9,428 nt of DNA, from the NCBI GenBank assembly GCA_947303535.1, contig CAMYYQ010000018.1, forward strand, positions 1 to 9,428. Direction: 5' to 3'. A program made the position numbers and the translations under genes. This stretch comes from an uncultured Ruminococcus sp. GTDB lineage: Bacteria; Bacillota_A; Clostridia; Oscillospirales; Ruminococcaceae. This document shows, one piece after another, positions 7,314 to 9,428 of this stretch; the stretch's first letter is position 1, and each line of letters opens with the position of its first letter. The notes beneath the pieces are model-generated. The model saw only the letters and a program-made list of their open reading frames with translations. It was not told the origin of the DNA and did no database searches.

Positions 7314-9428
7314 TCATACGCCCACATCGCCGTTCATATCGGCATACAGGGCGATTCCTTTCATCTCTTTCAGCTTTGCCGACTCTGTAAGGACTCCTCT
7401 TATATAGCCCCTCATTTCGGCGTTGTTCTTGCACTTCATTATTATCCTGTAGCGGTACTTGCCGTTTATCCTGCCGTAAGAGCATCTTACGGGACCAAGC
7501 ACGCGCACGGGAGTTTTCGGCTGCAATTCCTTGAGCTTATGGTTCATAAGTCCAAGAACTGCGTCTGCACCCACCTTTACTGAAAAATCCTCACCGCCTG
7601 CAAAGCAGAAAATGCACATATCGCACAGCGGCGGAAATATCATTGCGCGGCGTATAGCTATCTCCTCATTGTAGAAGCCTTTGTAGTCCTGCGCAGCAGC
7701 AAGATTCATGATGTAGTGCTCGGGAATGAAGGTCTGCAATATAGCCCTGCCTTTACGCTGCCCGCGTCCGCCTCGTCCCACCACCTGAGTGATAAGTGAG
7801 AAGGTGCGCTCATAGCTTCTGAAATCCCCTGCATACAGAGCCTTATCAACCGACAGTACACCTACCAGCGTAACATCGGGGAAATCCAGTCCCTTGCCTA
7901 TCATCTGAGTACCTATCATTATGTCATATTTCCCCTCGCGGAATTCCTTGAAGCTTTTCTCGTAGGAATACCGTGAGAACGTTGTATCCGCGTCCATGCG
8001 CAGTATACGCGCAGTCGGGAAGAATGTGGAAAGCTCCTCTTCCAGCTTCTGTGTACCGAAACCCATATTTTTAAGGTGCTTCGAGCCGCAGGAGGGGCAC
8101 TCCTCCACAGGGTCACTGACGTAGCCGCAGTAGTGGCACATCAGCTTGTTGTTTTTCTTGTGATATGTCAGCGGTACCGAGCAATTCGGGCAGTACACAG
8201 GCTGATAGCAGTCGCAGCAGCTTATGATAGTGTGATAGCCTCGCCTGTTGAGAAGCAATATGGACTGCTCACCGTTTTTCAGATTGAGACTTATCTCCTC
8301 CGCAAGTCTGCGGCTGAATTCCGTGCGGTTGCCTGCCTCACGCTCAAGGTTCATATCAATGATACTGACCTCGGGAAGAGGAAAATTCCGGTATCGCTCC
8401 TTCATTTCGAGAAGCCCAGAGTTATGGTAAGCACATCGCTGCTTGGCAATATCATGTGTGGAATATCTCGGCGAACCGTCCGATTTATAGGAACGCTCGC
8501 CCTCCTCATCTATGATGATGAGTCCGATATCATTCAGCGGAGCAAATACTGCGCTTCTCGTACCAATTACGATATCCGCATCGCCACGTTTTATTCGTTT
8601 GTATTCATCAAGTCTCTGCCCCAGTGACAGTCCGCTGTGTATAACAGCTACTCTCTCACCGAAAAGCGAACGAAACCGCTTCAGTATCTGTGGGGTAAGA
8701 CCTATTTCGGGAATGAGCAGCATTGCCTGCCTTCCCATTTTTACAGTATCGTCTATGAGCTTTTCAAATACCGAGGTCTTGCCGCTTCCCGTTACACCGT
8801 GAAGCAGGAACACCGCAGGCTTTCTCTCAAAAAGCTGAGCAAGCACGGTATCGTGAGCCTTCTGCTGTTCATCTGAAAGGACTATATCCTGCGGACTCCT
8901 TTTCTCGTCCGTATCGCCCTCTACTCTTCTCAGCACCTCGGCTTCGTATTCCTCGGCTGCTCCGTTTGCGCAAAGGCGCTTCACTACCGCATCGGTAACT
9001 CCGCACATATACGCAGCTTCCCTTACGGCAGCAGAGCCGAATTCCTCAAGAAAATCAGCTACCTTCTTCTGCTTCGGAGTAAGCTCGAAGCTTTCGGGAG
9101 CGCTCATATACTTTTCTGTAAGGCGCACCATTCTCACTGCCGCATCGCCAACAGCCTGTCTGAAAACGTTGTCCGATTCCAGAGCACCTGCATCGCAAAG
9201 CTCATCAGGAAGATGTCTGCCCTTATCTATTATATGCTTCTCTATCATCTCATTCAGCTCTTTGCTCCCTGCCGTACCCGAAAGTATTTCCAGAAGCTCG
9301 GCTGCCTCATTACTGAGAGAAGATATATCCGTGAAATTCTTAACAAGCCTGAACGTTTCTTTTGCGCTCACGCTCATTGCAGGCGGGAGCATGGCTTTTA
9401 CTGCATCAAAATAAGTGCAGAAGGTATG
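7314..9428 (-). CDS. priA: Primosomal protein PriA (replication-restart helicase), 5' end cut by window edge; motif III region missing
   Basis: A 3'-5' superfamily-2 helicase that recognises stalled forks and reloads the replisome. The window shows 704 residues ending in TGA. The frame is open to the right edge, and the visible start (..YFDAVKAMLPP..) matches the end of the N-terminal 3'-DNA-binding domain, so the true start lies outside; the ATG at 9392 is internal. Numbering from the edge: Walker A GVTGSGKT 211-218, motif II DEEG 307-310 (usually DEEH), eight zinc cysteines at 404, 407, 413, 416, 431, 434, 444 and 447, motif V IGTQMIGKG about 505-513, and motif VI QVVGRGGRG about 548-556 (usually GRAGR). 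Between CAYHN (332-336) and LLEMKERY (339-346) the expected segment with the SAT motif (motif III, ..GSATPS..) is absent, about 22-25 residues, without frame loss. This may be a true deletion or an assembly error. Downstream def follows after 17 bases. Confidence 0.95.
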   Translation of the reverse strand, partial: HTFCTYFDAVKAMLPPAMSVSAKETFRLVKNFTDISSLSNEAAELLEILSGTAGSKELNEMIEKHIIDKGRHLPDELCDAGALESDNVFRQAVGDAAVRMVRLTEKYMSAPESFELTPKQKKVADFLEEFGSAAVREAAYMCGVTDAVVKRLCANGAAEEYEAEVLRRVEGDTDEKRSPQDIVLSDEQQKAHDTVLAQLFERKPAVFLLHGVTGSGKTSVFEKLIDDTVKMGRQAMLLIPEIGLTPQILKRFRSLFGERVAVIHSGLSLGQRLDEYKRIKRGDADIVIGTRSAVFAPLNDIGLIIIDEEGERSYKSDGSPRYSTHDIAKQRCAYHNSGLLEMKERYRNFPLPEVSIIDMNLEREAGNRTEFSRRLAEEISLNLKNGEQSILLLNRRGYHTIISCCDCYQPVYCPNCSVPLTYHKKNNKLMCHYCGYVSDPVEECPSCGSKHLKNMGFGTQKLEEELSTFFPTARILRMDADTTFSRYSYEKSFKEFREGKYDIMIGTQMIGKGLDFPDVTLVGVLSVDKALYAGDFRSYERTFSLITQVVGRGGRGQRKGRAILQTFIPEHYIMNLAAAQDYKGFYNEEIAIRRAMIFPPLCDMCIFCFAGGEDFSVKVGADAVLGLMNHKLKELQPKTPVRVLGPVRCSYGRINGKYRYRIIMKCKNNAEMRGYIRGVLTESAKLKEMKGIALYADMNGDVGV

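Noticed and set aside
8076..8627. 183-codon plus-strand frame opposite priA
   Set aside because: It is a shadow of priA across the zinc-cysteine and motif II regions; its composition is not protein-like and no start signal was seen.
9390..9392. ATG at 9392 as the PriA start
   Set aside because: The frame stays open to the edge, and the residues before it match the usual PriA sequence leading into the LPP segment, so this Met is internal.

Overview
The window is a tightly packed, single-strand block of eight genes, all on the minus strand. Transcription therefore runs from the right edge to the left. In that order the genes are priA (5' end beyond the right edge), def, fmt, a YugP-type membrane zinc metallopeptidase, rsmB, rlmN, a PP2C phosphatase (prpC/stp type) and a PASTA-domain Ser/Thr kinase (prkC/pknB type, 3' end beyond the left edge). 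Both end genes are cut by the window. There are no RNA genes, mobile elements, CRISPR arrays or intergenic gaps above 17 bases, and I see no terminator or convincing internal promoter. The block reads as one operon whose promoter lies outside the window.

The organism is most likely a low-to-mid GC Firmicute of the Clostridia, probably near Ruminococcus (Oscillospiraceae). This rests on the conserved Gram-positive order priA-def-fmt-rsmB-rlmN-prpC-prkC, on the metallopeptidase between fmt and rsmB as I recall it in Clostridia, on TTG starts, strong AGGAGG ribosome binding sites, and the flavour of the proteins. The genus is inference; no search was run.

Region by region: about 7300-9428 holds the replication-restart helicase PriA. 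About 5900-7300 holds the formyl-methionine pair, with Fmt formylating initiator Met-tRNA and Def removing the formyl group. About 5215-5889 is the membrane metallopeptidase. About 2855-5215 holds two RNA methyltransferases, RsmB (16S rRNA m5C) and RlmN (23S rRNA/tRNA m2A). About 1-2858 holds the opposing phosphatase and kinase that form a reversible Ser/Thr phosphorylation switch, with the kinase sensing cell-wall material through three external PASTA repeats. Genes are linked by 1-4 base overlaps (TTGA, TAATG, ATGA) or by stop codons that run into the next ribosome binding site, so translation is probably coupled.

This is a conserved housekeeping region and I do not see a new biological system. 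The one real anomaly is in PriA. The stretch that should carry helicase motif III (the SAT motif) is missing, as if about 22-25 residues had been cleanly removed in frame, in an otherwise intact protein. Lesser points are two consecutive TTG-started genes, a strongly acidic stretch on the cytoplasmic face of the kinase membrane helix, external cysteines in the kinase, and a beta-rich tail after its PASTA repeats.
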